Part shown: piece by piece, positions 52,027 through 60,506 of the stretch
Layout: every line of letters begins with the position of its first letter
How positions within the stretch are numbered: position 1 is the first letter of the stretch
Assembly (NCBI GenBank): GCA_022710935.1
Contig: JAKLFY010000036.1
Span: 1-63,247 of the forward strand
Reading direction: 5' to 3'
Length of the DNA stretch: 63,247 nucleotides
Source of the DNA: Verrucomicrobiota bacterium
Lineage (GTDB): Bacteria; Verrucomicrobiota; Verrucomicrobiia; Limisphaerales; J093
Position numbers and translations under genes: made by a program
The notes under the pieces: model-generated
The model's input: only the letters and a program-made list of their open reading frames with translations
The model's database searches: none
What the model was told of the DNA's origin: nothing

Positions 52027-52261
52027 CTCGAGGCCAATCGCCACTTCGAACACGAGCGCGCAATCTCCCATCGCCTCCCGGATGGCTGGCGGTTCTTGTC
52101 TCGAGACAGGGACTCGCGGATCTCGTCCGTCCGAACCGGCTCCGTGCGCCGCGGACAGGTGCAAGGCGTCAGGAAGATCCGCGAGGGCTGCCGAAACTAT
52201 TTCCGGTCTCCGTTGTTCTTCTTCTTCGTAAGCGGCGCGCAGCCCGGTTGGGCCTGTGCGA

Positions 52262-52290
52262 TTGACTTCCCGCGCGGTGCGGTCTAGAAG
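52262..52290 (+). promoter_or_regulatory. Candidate sigma-70-type promoter of the pseudopilin gene
   Basis: TTGACT (52262-52267), a 17-base spacer, then TAGAAG (52285-52290). The expected start near 52297 leaves a leader of about 90 bases before the ATG. Nothing else is seen in the gene-free 52027-52387. Confidence 0.45.
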
Positions 52291-52387
52291 AGCGGCATCG
52301 CGTTGAGGGCGCCATGATTAATCCGGTCGAGCACCTGGGGAAACGACTCACGCGGCCTGCGGACAAGGGCGCAAACAGAGGAACACT

Positions 52388-52741
52388 ATGAAGATGCAGC
52401 ATCGAGGCAGCCGAGCCGGCTTCACGCTGGTGGAAATCATGATTGTGGTGGCCATCATCGGCCTGCTGGCGGCCATTGCCATTCCGAATTTTGCCAAGGC
52501 GCGCGAGAGCGCCGCGCGGGAGGCCTGCAAGATGAATCTCAAGGCCATCGATAGCGCCAAGGAAGTCTGGGCCACCGAGAACCGCAAGGGCACAGGCGAC
52601 GCCGTCGATGAAGCCGCCGTCAACAGCTACCTCAAGGACGGCAAGGCACCCGAGTGTCCGACAGGAGGCACCTATACCTACAATGCGGTCGGCACGCCGC
52701 CGACGTGCAGCAAAGGCCCCACGTCGGGGCATACGCTCTAA
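52388..52741 (+). CDS. Short type IV pilin-like/pseudopilin protein
   Basis: 117 residues. The basic leader ends in Gly at a prepilin peptidase site, Gly-Phe-Thr-Leu-Val-Glu, with the conserved Glu5, followed by a hydrophobic helix (Ile-Met-Ile-Val-Val-Ala-Ile-Ile-Gly-Leu-Leu). A short helical and loop domain ends in a two-cysteine stretch (Cys-Pro-Thr-Gly-Gly-Thr-Tyr, then Pro-Pro-Thr-Cys) and Gly-His. Verrucomicrobiota carry many such minimal pseudopilins, thought to serve type II secretion or type IV-like filaments. It is alone here, without secretion-system genes. Its own promoter is likely at 52262. Confidence 0.9.
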   Translation: MKMQHRGSRAGFTLVEIMIVVAIIGLLAAIAIPNFAKARESAAREACKMNLKAIDSAKEVWATENRKGTGDAVDEAAVNSYLKDGKAPECPTGGTYTYNAVGTPPTCSKGPTSGHTL

Positions 52742-52793
52742 TCCGACAGCGTTCGGCCCTTCGGTCTCCCGGTCCGTGCCCGCGGCAGTGCAT

Positions 52794-52945
52794 TTGGAGG
52801 TTGTCGGCGGGAATCGAGTATGCGCCGCGTAGGGGCACGCGGCCTACAAAATGGGCACATCAGCTTGTAGGCCGGGTCGCCTGACCCGGCGCCCGCGTCG
52901 ATGTCTGTCCTCGCGCCGCGTAGGGGCACGCGGCCTACACCGGCA
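52794..52945. repeat. BIME-like dispersed repeat, copy 2
   Basis: Bases 52794-52849 match the copy at 27544. They are followed by a GTAGGCCGGGT hairpin and then a second GCGCCGCGT-AGGGGCACGCGGC unit at 52912-52938. The hairpins alternate in orientation. It fills most of the 290 bases between the pilin gene and the convergent RND gene. Confidence 0.65.
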
Positions 52946-53029
52946 ATCTTCATCCGTTGCAGGGCCGGCGCCCTCACCGGGCGACAGAACACCGACAACA
53001 ACCCGATGCACCGGGGCGCGCGGATCGGG

Positions 53030-55741
53030 CTATTGGCGGTCCGGCCGACGGCCGTGGAGCGGCGGTGCGACCGGCCAGCCCCGTCGGTCCATCCAGTTCA
53101 GCAAGGTCGGCAGGAAAGCCAGCCCTGCGGCCATGCACGCCCCCGTCCCGCACGCCATCACAATCCCCAAACTGGCGATGCCCTGGTGCTGGGCCAGGCA
53201 CAGACTCCCGAATCCCATCATGGTGGTCAGAGCGGAAAGCAGGACGGCCTTGCCCGTGCTCCGCGCCAGGATGCTCGGGTTGCGCTCTTCAGCGAAGCGG
53301 TTGAGGATGTGAATGCCGTTGGTCACCCCCACCCCGACCACCAATGGCAGGGTCATGATGTTGGCGGGATTGAATTGGACGCCCATCCACCCCATCCAGC
53401 CTACTGTCCACGTCGCTCCGAGTGCGACGGGCGACAGCGCCAGCAGCACGCAGACAAGACGTCGGAAATGGATGAAGACGAGGATGGCGATGGCGGCCAA
53501 CGCGTGGCAGGCCGCTTCGATGTAACTGTCTTTCAAGAGCGTTGTGTACTCGTAGAGCTGAACCGGCGTGCCGGTCACGCCCGGAGCAACCTGGCGCAAC
53601 TCGCGCACGAAGACTTCCTGATTCGCCCGATCCCAAACGTCGGACTTCGGATTGACCTGCAGCAAATACCGGGTCCCCGACTCGCTCACAAAACGATTGC
53701 GAAGCGGACCCGGCAGATCCTCGACGCGCAAGGCGGCGCGATTGTCCTGGTTCTTGATGGCATCGAAAGTCTCCCGCAAATCCTGGAACAGCGCCCGCTG
53801 AAACTGACCGAGCTTGATGGACACGACATCCGCGGCCGCATCGGTCATCTGGCGCCGGAGCTGACCCAGGGCGGATCGGACCTCGCGCAATTCCTCTGAC
53901 AGGTCCTCCTCGCCTGCGCTTTCAGCCCCGCGCGCCCCCAGGCCGAAATAGGCCGAGGATGTCTGCAAGGTCTGCCGCAGCTCCGAGACGTCGACCGGCT
54001 CGGCGTCCAGCTCGGCAAACTCGAGATCGGCCAACTGGGCCTTGATCTCGCCGATCAAAGCCAGCTTGCGCGTCGGGTTCTCACTCAAGTAGGGAACCAT
54101 GGAATCGACGCTCGCGACCGTGGGCAAGGCCCGCAAACGCCGATCGAGCTCGACAGCCTCCGGAAGCGAATCCGCCACTACAATGCCGAAAATCACCGAC
54201 TTCGATGCGGCGTCGATCAATGTCTGCTCCGTCAGCACCGCGGGCAACCCCTGCGCCTGCATGTGCAGGAGATTGTAGTCGAAAGACACCTTCCCAAACT
54301 GGGTCACAGCCGCCGCCGCCAACGACAGCGCGCCACCGAGCACAAGCGCGGGCCGATCGAGCCACAGCCGCTCGATGCGAGCCCGCCGTTCGATCGCCAA
54401 AGCCGGGTGGTGATCCAGAACGTTCTGCCGTCCGCGCAGCAGCAGCGCCGGAAGCAGTGTCAGCATCGGAATGAGGCAGATGATCAAGCCCGCTCCGCTG
54501 ATGAGCCCCATCTCCTCGATGCCCTTGAAATCGGTGAAACTCATCGCCAGAAACGCGCCCGCGGTGGTCAGGCATCCGGTGAAGATCCCGATGCCCGTGT
54601 TCACGACGGCGATCTCCATGGCCACAGGTTCCGGATGGCCTCCCCGCAATTCCTCCTCGTACCGCGTCACCAGGTGGATCCCAAAATCGATCCCCAGCCC
54701 GATCAGGATCGGCAGGAACGTGACCGTCAGCAGATTCAAATGCCCGATAGCCAGCGTGGTAAACCCAAGCGTGTACGCCAGCCCAACCACCAGACACAGC
54801 ACCGCCTTCAACGGACGCCCCGTCTCCCGATACGAGTAGACGAACAACACCGCGCACAGGAGCAATGTCACGACGCTGGCCTTGGTCGAGTCGCGCCGGG
54901 ACTGGGCCATCTCGTCCACTTCGAGCACCGGCTCCCCCGTCAGCCCCACGCTCAAACCCGGCACCTCGCCCTGGACCTGTCGCACAATCTCACGCAGCCG
55001 ATGCACAGCCGTTTCGTTCAACGCCTCGTTCGCAGCCCGGGCGGTCACCAGGTAGAGGCGATTCCGATTCGTCCCCAGGGTGATGTAGAGATTCTCCTCG
55101 GCCTCGGGCCCCGGATCGAACAGAGCCGTCACCCCCGGCGAGGGCGGATGGCCCGTCCGCTCGATCGCCTCGGCGGCCTGGGTTGCCACACGCGCCAAAG
55201 CCGGCAGCGCCTTCATCAAGGCATCCGAACCTTCCGTCCGCTCGCCCGACGCGCTTCGGAACTGGCGATTGACCTGGCGGAAGAGCCCATTGAGATTCGT
55301 CACTTCACTGAAACTCCGCAAGACAGGGCGGGCATCCTTGAGCCGTTCGAGCATGTCGACCAGCACCTGTTCGTCCGGGACGAAGAGGAGCGCTTTCTGA
55401 CCCATCATCTTGAGATCGCCCTTGTAGAACACATCCGCGAAAAGGTCCGTCTCGCCCTCGAGCCGCCGCCCCAGCCTCTCGACGAATTGCCGCTTCTTCT
55501 CGATGTCCCCGCTCTGCACCACAACCACCAGGTCGCCCTGCCCGTGAAACTCCCGCGCGTAGGTCAGAAAATTGCGGTGATACTCCTTGTCGGCCCCGAC
55601 CAGGTTGTTCCGGTTCATGTCGAACTTCAACCGGTCAACCGTCACGAACACGCAGACGCAAACCAGAGCGAACTGCGGGTAAACAAACAGCCGCGGATAC
55701 CGGACCACCGCCCGGACCAGCAGCCTCAGCAGGCGCATCAT
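53030..55741 (-). CDS. RND-superfamily (MMPL/HpnN-like) transporter
   Basis: 903 residues from the Met-Met-Arg-Leu start at 55741; the frame extends to 55813 but there it overlaps yebC. Two repeats each contain a large extracytoplasmic loop and five to six helices: helix 1 near 12-35, a helix block near 305-470, then helix 7 near 490 and a block near 735-885. Conserved Pro-Ile-Leu-Ile-Gly-Leu-Gly-Ile-Asp-Phe-Gly-Ile-His and Val-Val-Gly-Val-Gly-Val-Thr-Asn-Gly-Ile-His place it in the MMPL/HAE-3 group close to the hopanoid-transport protein HpnN. It probably moves lipids or hydrophobic compounds across the inner membrane. It follows yebC by 43 bases on the same strand. No hopanoid genes are visible nearby. 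Confidence 0.87.
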   Translation of the reverse strand: MMRLLRLLVRAVVRYPRLFVYPQFALVCVCVFVTVDRLKFDMNRNNLVGADKEYHRNFLTYAREFHGQGDLVVVVQSGDIEKKRQFVERLGRRLEGETDLFADVFYKGDLKMMGQKALLFVPDEQVLVDMLERLKDARPVLRSFSEVTNLNGLFRQVNRQFRSASGERTEGSDALMKALPALARVATQAAEAIERTGHPPSPGVTALFDPGPEAEENLYITLGTNRNRLYLVTARAANEALNETAVHRLREIVRQVQGEVPGLSVGLTGEPVLEVDEMAQSRRDSTKASVVTLLLCAVLFVYSYRETGRPLKAVLCLVVGLAYTLGFTTLAIGHLNLLTVTFLPILIGLGIDFGIHLVTRYEEELRGGHPEPVAMEIAVVNTGIGIFTGCLTTAGAFLAMSFTDFKGIEEMGLISGAGLIICLIPMLTLLPALLLRGRQNVLDHHPALAIERRARIERLWLDRPALVLGGALSLAAAAVTQFGKVSFDYNLLHMQAQGLPAVLTEQTLIDAASKSVIFGIVVADSLPEAVELDRRLRALPTVASVDSMVPYLSENPTRKLALIGEIKAQLADLEFAELDAEPVDVSELRQTLQTSSAYFGLGARGAESAGEEDLSEELREVRSALGQLRRQMTDAAADVVSIKLGQFQRALFQDLRETFDAIKNQDNRAALRVEDLPGPLRNRFVSESGTRYLLQVNPKSDVWDRANQEVFVRELRQVAPGVTGTPVQLYEYTTLLKDSYIEAACHALAAIAILVFIHFRRLVCVLLALSPVALGATWTVGWMGWMGVQFNPANIMTLPLVVGVGVTNGIHILNRFAEERNPSILARSTGKAVLLSALTTMMGFGSLCLAQHQGIASLGIVMACGTGACMAAGLAFLPTLLNWMDRRGWPVAPPLHGRRPDRQ

Positions 55742-55784
55742 GAGCGATTCACGCGCCACAGCGACAACGCGGGCGAGAGGCAGC

Positions 55785-56519
55785 TCAGCTTTCCTCCCCG
55801 GAAAACGCCGCATTGGAATGCACTTCCTTCACGTCATCGTGGTCTTCGAGCGCATCGAGCAACCGCGTCACCTCCGCCTCCGCCGCCCCGCTCACGGGCA
55901 CCGTCAGCGTCGGCACAAACGTCACCTCCGCGCTCTCGCACTTGATCCCCTGCGCCTCGATCGCGCGGTGAACCGCCTCGAATTGGCCCGGCTCCGTCAG
56001 AATCTCGCAGCCCTCAGCCTCCGCCTTCAAATCCTCCGCCCCGGCTTCGAGCACGATTTCGAGCAACCGCTCCTCGTTCGCCGCGTCGGACGCGACAATG
56101 ATCTGTCCCTTGCGCTGAAAGAGGCGGGTGACGCCCCCGGCCGTGGCCAAGGTCCCGCCGTGTTCGGAGAGCAATCGCCGGATTTCCGCCGCGGTGCGGT
56201 TCCGGCTGTCCGTGCTGCACTCGACCAGCACAGCCACGCCGTGAGGGCCGAACACCTCGTAGGTCAGGTCTTCGTACGCCGCAAGCTCGCCACCCCCCGT
56301 CCCTTTCTTGATGGCCCGTTCGACGTTGTCCGACGGCATGTTCGCGCTCCGGCACTTCAACAGCACCATCCGCAGACGCGGATTCATGTCGGGTTCGCCG
56401 CCGCCCAGCTTGGCGGCAATGGCAATCTCACGCGAGAGCTTCGCAAAGATGCGCGCCCGCTTCGCATCGATCGCACCCTTGAAGTGCTTGACCTTCGCCC
56501 ACTTGCTGTGTCCAGACAT
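55785..56519 (-). CDS. yebC: YebC/PmpR family protein
   Basis: 244 residues starting Met-Ser-Gly-His-Ser-Lys-Trp-Ala, the canonical beginning of the family, followed by Ile-Lys-Lys-Gly-Thr-Gly and Tyr-Glu-x-Phe-Gly-Pro-His-Gly-Val-Ala. The three-domain length is normal. YebC-type proteins were annotated as transcriptional regulators; recent work on relatives ties some of them to relieving ribosome stalling, so the role should be read broadly. The upstream extension of the frame to 56543 is ignored. The downstream RND gene begins 43 bases after its stop. Confidence 0.96.
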   Translation of the reverse strand: MSGHSKWAKVKHFKGAIDAKRARIFAKLSREIAIAAKLGGGEPDMNPRLRMVLLKCRSANMPSDNVERAIKKGTGGGELAAYEDLTYEVFGPHGVAVLVECSTDSRNRTAAEIRRLLSEHGGTLATAGGVTRLFQRKGQIIVASDAANEERLLEIVLEAGAEDLKAEAEGCEILTEPGQFEAVHRAIEAQGIKCESAEVTFVPTLTVPVSGAAEAEVTRLLDALEDHDDVKEVHSNAAFSGEES

Positions 56520-56648
56520 AAACAAAAAAGTGATTGTTGCCACCCCGCCTCGAGTCCGCCGCCCGGCGCCCAGTGCGGGAAACCCCGCCGAAAAGTACCA
56601 ACCCCGCCAACCCCTTGTCCAGAGAGGCTGCGAAGCATCGAGACCGCC

Positions 56649-57671
56649 TCACTCCGCACGCCGCCTGAGGACGATCGCCAGGTTATCCGCCAGCAACCCC
56701 GCCCCCAGAAGGGCCTCGAGCCCGCGGTAAAGCACCCTGGCCGGCCCCAACCATCGGCTCTGCTTCAGACGCGTCGTCCGCCGCAGCAACTCGGCGCGCT
56801 CGTTCTCCGGCACCCGGTCGCGCATCCGGCGCCAATCCTGCCACACGACCACGGGATTGAAGTGCGTTGACCGCAGAGTCACCAGATCCAACGCACCCTC
56901 CCGAGCGGCAAACGCGCGCAGAGTCGTCGGCGAGAAATAGTTGACATGATCCGGCATCACGTAACGGTACCGCGCCCCGCAGACGCGAATCGCCAACGAA
57001 CCCAAATTGGGTACGAGGGCGCAACAATGCCCGCCCGGAACCAACAGGGCCGCCGCCCGATGTAGAAAGGCACACGGATTGACCAGATGCTCGAACACGG
57101 CCCAGAAGGTCACGGCCTCGAAACGGCGCCCGCCAAAATCGTGTTCCAGAAACGGCGCGCGCACAACCTCGATTCCCTGAGCCTCCGCGTAATCCAACGG
57201 CGCACCCGCAACATCCACGCCTGTCACCCGGTAATCGCCGCATCGGCGCAGATGATGCAAGAACCCGCCGCTCGAACACCCGACATCCAGGACCGCGCCC
57301 CTCTTGCAGAAGGACCGAAAGAGGCGCAGCTCGCGTTCGAATCGAACCGCCTGATAGTCGCTTTCAAGCTTGGCCGGCGACAAATAGTACTCCGTGCCCA
57401 GCGCATCGTAGAATCGCCCGTTCGCGAGGGCCTCAGCCACGGGATTCGCATACACCATCCCGCATCGCGCGCACCGGACGGCGCGCAGACTCCCCTTCTC
57501 CCAGAACGGCTCCGACTCCGTCCTGTCGCACACGGGACAGGCCCGCTCGATCGCGCCGCCATGCGGGCCGCCCGGCATCGGTTCGTCCGGGCGGGACCGC
57601 CGCTCCCCGCGGACGCCGGATCCGGGCTCGGCGGGGCGACGCGAGGAAGGCTGCTCGCCTTGATCAGTCAC
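56649..57671 (-). CDS. Class I SAM-dependent methyltransferase with N-terminal zinc ribbon
   Basis: About 340 residues from a GTG at 57671, or 309 from the ATG at 57578. The frame is open to 57845 but not protein-like there. A Cys4 zinc ribbon comes first (Cys-Pro-Val-Cys-Asp, then Cys-Ala-Arg-Cys-Gly). The methyltransferase core follows: Val-Leu-Asp-Val-Gly-Cys-Ser-Ser-Gly-Gly-Phe near 155 for SAM binding, Val-Thr-Gly-Val-Asp, and a Val-Phe-Glu-His-Leu motif. This build is common among methyltransferases acting on sugars, lipids or small metabolites; the substrate is unknown. It lies upstream of yebC on the same strand with a 130-base gap. Confidence 0.82.
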   Translation of the reverse strand: MTDQGEQPSSRRPAEPGSGVRGERRSRPDEPMPGGPHGGAIERACPVCDRTESEPFWEKGSLRAVRCARCGMVYANPVAEALANGRFYDALGTEYYLSPAKLESDYQAVRFERELRLFRSFCKRGAVLDVGCSSGGFLHHLRRCGDYRVTGVDVAGAPLDYAEAQGIEVVRAPFLEHDFGGRRFEAVTFWAVFEHLVNPCAFLHRAAALLVPGGHCCALVPNLGSLAIRVCGARYRYVMPDHVNYFSPTTLRAFAAREGALDLVTLRSTHFNPVVVWQDWRRMRDRVPENERAELLRRTTRLKQSRWLGPARVLYRGLEALLGAGLLADNLAIVLRRRAE

Positions 57672-57848
57672 AAGGGGCGACCTTAGGACCGGGCCACAGA
57701 GGGCGAAAGCACAAAGAGGCCGGGCTCTCTGGCAAGACCGCGCCCAGAAATGGAGCCACGGGCATCCTGACAGTCCTGAAGGCGTTTTGCCATGCGAACA
57801 GTGCGTTGCAGATCTCCATCTCTCGAAACTGGCGCGGTCTTGCATTTC

Positions 57849-57922
57849 TAACCCGCATCCCAGTCCTCGCGCGAAGTCTGACGGCCCTGTGCACTGACGG
57901 GGTGTGCGAGAGATCCGGGTTA
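57849..57922. repeat. Palindromic element, TAACCCG-type family, overlapping the stop of the sigma-54 activator
   Basis: TAACCCGCAT at the left and CCGGGTTA at the right, 74 bases, with internal GCGAAGTCTGACGG shared with 29158. The terminal TTA (57920-57922) is the TAA stop of the reverse-strand regulator gene. Confidence 0.75.
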
Positions 57923-59542
57923 GGGCCGCTTCAATCCCATTTTCTTCATCCGCGACAGGAGGGTCGTCGGCTTGATTCCGAGGAGTTCAGCGGCGCCATT
58001 CCTGCCTTTGATCTTCCAGCCCGCCTTGCCGAGAACCGCCAGGAGGTTCTCGCGCTGGTGGTTCTCCATCTCGGCTTCCGTCAGAAACTCCGGGTCGGCG
58101 GCGTGTCCGGACCGCGCCTTGGATGCGCAGAGCGTCGGGGCCGGATCGGCGACAGGCAAATCGAACTGGAGCGGCCCGCCCCGAGCGAGAATCACCGCGC
58201 GCTCGATCACGTTGCGCAGCTCGCGCACGTTTCCAGGCCAGTCGTAGGCTTCGAGCCCGGCAACGCCCGCCCGCGTCAGCCTGGGCCGCAGACACCGGAG
58301 TTCCTTCACCGATAACTCGACGAAGTGTTCCGCCAGCAGCGGAATGTCGTCCCTGCGCTCCCGAAGCGGAGCCACGTGAATCGGAAACACGTGCAGCCGA
58401 TAGTAGAGATCCTCACGGAAGCGACCCGCCGCCACCGCCTTCTTCAAATCGCGATTTGTGGCCCCGATTACCCGCACATTGCTGTGGCGCGTCCGATCCT
58501 CTCCAACCCGCTCATACCGTTTCTCGTGCAACACACGAAGCAGTTTGCCCTGCATCTCGAGCGGAATCTCCCCGATCTCGTCCAGGAAGATCGTCCCCCG
58601 CTCCGCAGTCTCGAACCGGCCCGCGCGGTCCTTGATCGCCCCCGTGAACGCGCCCTGCACATGGCCAAAAAACTCGCTCTCGAACAGATCCTTCGGAATC
58701 GACGCGCAATTGACGCGAATCATCGGCCCGTCCCTGCGCCCGCTCCGGCGATGAATCTCGTGCGCCACCAGATCCTTGCCCGTCCCGGTTTCGCCCAGGA
58801 TGAGCACCGAAGCGTCCGTCGGCGCCACCAGGTCAATCTGGCTCACCACCTGCCGCAACGCGGCGCTCCGCCCGATCAGATCCCCGAATGCCTTGGCCTC
58901 GACCACTTCCTCCTGCAAGTAGCTGTTCTGCAGCTCGACCTGCGCCTTGAGACGCTGGATCTCCTCGAACGCCCTCGCATTCGCAATCGCCGCCCCGATC
59001 TGGTTCGCAAAAACCCGGCCCCAGGACCGCGAATGGCCCGGCATGTCCCCCCGAACGAACCCAATGATCGCCCCCAGCAAGTCGTTCTTGTAAACGATCG
59101 GAACCGCCCCGCAGCCGCAGACTCCGTGCCGACGCAGCAAATCGACGCCGACAATGTCTGAAACCTCGCCGTCCATGTCCTCCACCAGACGATCCTCGCC
59201 CGTCGCCGCCACGCTCCCCAACAGACCCAGCCCCATCGGAATCCTGCCGGTCGGATCGTCAAACCGCAGGTCATTCGCCCCCTGATCGCCCAGTGGCCTG
59301 CATTGGCCGGCTACCAGGTGCCAGCAGCGCGACCGGTCCGGACATCGCAGCCGATGCGAACACCCCGAACAGAGATCCCCCTCTCCAATCAGCCAAATCT
59401 GCATGCAGACGATGTCGGGACGTTCCACCGCACGGCGCAGGAACTTCTGCAGCACCCGCTCGACCGACTGCTCGTGCGCAATGTCCAAAAGCAGTTGCGC
59501 GGCAACATTCGGATCGAAGCGGCGGTCACTCGTCGTTTCCAT
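57920..59542 (-). CDS. Sigma-54-dependent transcriptional activator with GAF sensor domain
   Basis: 540 residues starting Met-Glu-Thr-Thr-Ser. The N-terminal GAF-type sensor (~15-190) contains a cysteine cluster (Cys-Ser-Gly-Cys-Ser-His, then Cys-Pro-Asp-Arg-Ser-Arg-Cys, then Gln-Cys), a candidate metal or iron-sulfur site known from related regulators. The AAA+ domain has Walker A Gly-Glu-Thr-Gly-Thr-Gly-Lys-Asp near 247, the sigma-54 contact loop Gly-Ala-Phe-Thr-Gly-Ala near 300, Leu-Asp-Glu-Ile-Gly near 321 and Asn-Val-Arg-Glu-Leu near 450. A Fis-type helix-turn-helix closes the protein. It activates RNA polymerase with sigma-54 in response to a signal. It is divergent from the efflux operon, which has a matching promoter. 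Confidence 0.93.
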   Translation of the reverse strand: METTSDRRFDPNVAAQLLLDIAHEQSVERVLQKFLRRAVERPDIVCMQIWLIGEGDLCSGCSHRLRCPDRSRCWHLVAGQCRPLGDQGANDLRFDDPTGRIPMGLGLLGSVAATGEDRLVEDMDGEVSDIVGVDLLRRHGVCGCGAVPIVYKNDLLGAIIGFVRGDMPGHSRSWGRVFANQIGAAIANARAFEEIQRLKAQVELQNSYLQEEVVEAKAFGDLIGRSAALRQVVSQIDLVAPTDASVLILGETGTGKDLVAHEIHRRSGRRDGPMIRVNCASIPKDLFESEFFGHVQGAFTGAIKDRAGRFETAERGTIFLDEIGEIPLEMQGKLLRVLHEKRYERVGEDRTRHSNVRVIGATNRDLKKAVAAGRFREDLYYRLHVFPIHVAPLRERRDDIPLLAEHFVELSVKELRCLRPRLTRAGVAGLEAYDWPGNVRELRNVIERAVILARGGPLQFDLPVADPAPTLCASKARSGHAADPEFLTEAEMENHQRENLLAVLGKAGWKIKGRNGAAELLGIKPTTLLSRMKKMGLKRP

Positions 59543-59983
59543 CGTCACCCAACCCTGCCCCACCCTCCCACGACGAGTCCAATCAAAAAGGACGAATTCT
59601 CGCACGGTCGATATTTCGAACAACCGACACACAGGCAGAGTGGCGGGTACTGTCGCCTATTGAACCGTCGAGGCAGCGCGGACATTAGATCACGCGCAGC
59701 CTGATGCGATGCCCGTGCTTAACCCGCATGTTTCACACCCCGTCGGTGCACAAGCCGGTCAGACTTCGCGGAATGTCTGCTATGCGGGTTCGCCCGGTTA
59801 CGGTTCCTCGCGAAGCGTGTGAAATAACCGGGTTAAAGGGATCACCCCCTCCTTTCGTCCCTGTTCTCGTCCCTGTTCTTGTCCCTTTCGGATTCGATTT
59901 TTCGAACGCTTCTCCCCTTCCGTGGTCGTGGCACTACCTATATTTCATATTGCGCACAAGCACTTTACGAATAACGAATCGCA
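59543..59983. other. Divergent regulatory region between the sigma-54 activator and the thioredoxin/RND operon
   Basis: About 440 bases without a gene. It holds the composite palindromic element at 59719-59836 and a short tandem of the 12-base unit GTCCCTGTTCTC at 59857-59880. An AT-richer stretch at about 59930-59980, directly before the -24/-12 promoter, is a natural place for activator binding. Confidence 0.5.
59719..59836. repeat. Long (composite) TAACCCG-type palindromic element
   Basis: The outer ends TTAACCCG and CGGGTTAA are exact inverses, with GTTTCACAC matched by GTGTGAAA just inside. An internal ATGCGGGTT at about 59782 is the expected right end of a ~70-base unit, so this is probably two overlapping units. 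Total 118 bases. Confidence 0.65.
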
Positions 59984-60000
59984 CTGGCACAAACCATGCT
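59984..60000 (+). promoter_or_regulatory. Candidate sigma-54 (-24/-12) promoter of the thioredoxin/RND operon
   Basis: CTGGCAC (59984-59990), five bases, then ATGCT (59996-60000). The invariant GG (59986-59987) and GC (59998-59999) are separated by exactly ten bases, as sigma-54 requires. Transcription would start near 60011, 24 bases before the ATG at 60035. The divergent neighbour encodes a sigma-54 activator. Confidence 0.65.
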
Positions 60001-60034
60001 TTATTGCGATGTGCGCAGAGAAGTGGACAGGACA

Positions 60035-60439
60035 ATGGACGAGAAGCGAAACACCCCACTGGTTGTCGAGGTCGACGAATCGACTTTCGATTCGGAGGTG
60101 TTTCATTGCGCACAGCCTGTCCTGGTGGCGTTTGGAGCGCCCTGGAGCCGCCCGTGTCACATTCTGGAATCGACGCTCGATGAAGTCGCGACGGCGTGCG
60201 CCGGGAGTGTGAAACTGGTCAAGGTGAACGCCGATGACAATCCCGACCTGAGCATCTGCTACGAGGTCGAGTCCATTCCGACACTTCTCTTTTTTATCGA
60301 GGGACACCTCGCCGCCAAGGTCGTGGGCACGGTCAGCAAGGAGGCCATTCTGGCCAGGTTGCGCGCCGTCCTCGACCGCGGTGAAGCCACCTCCCCGACT
60401 TTGAAAGCAACCGAAGACAATGAACCCCGAAATGAGTAG
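60035..60439 (+). CDS. Thioredoxin-fold protein with Ser-Arg-Pro-Cys in place of the CxxC site
   Basis: 134 residues from the ATG at 60035, preceded by an AGGA. An earlier in-frame ATG at 59996 lies inside the -12 promoter element and would be upstream of the transcript start. The thioredoxin fold is clear: a Val-Leu-Val-Ala-Phe strand, Ala-Pro-Trp then the active site Ser38-Arg-Pro-Cys41, Lys-Val-Asn-Ala-Asp-Asp, and the cis-proline Ser-Ile-Pro-Thr. The usual first, nucleophilic cysteine is serine, so it cannot be an ordinary dithiol reductant; it may act as a monothiol, chaperone or sensor. No signal peptide is present, so it should be cytoplasmic. It is the first gene of the efflux operon. 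Confidence 0.85.
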   Translation: MDEKRNTPLVVEVDESTFDSEVFHCAQPVLVAFGAPWSRPCHILESTLDEVATACAGSVKLVKVNADDNPDLSICYEVESIPTLLFFIEGHLAAKVVGTVSKEAILARLRAVLDRGEATSPTLKATEDNEPRNE

Positions 60440-60506
60440 ACTGGCAACGCGAGAGGCGAATTCCCTGGCCAAGGAATCGGAAGACGGAGGAAAGGCCAGG
60501 ATCCCC

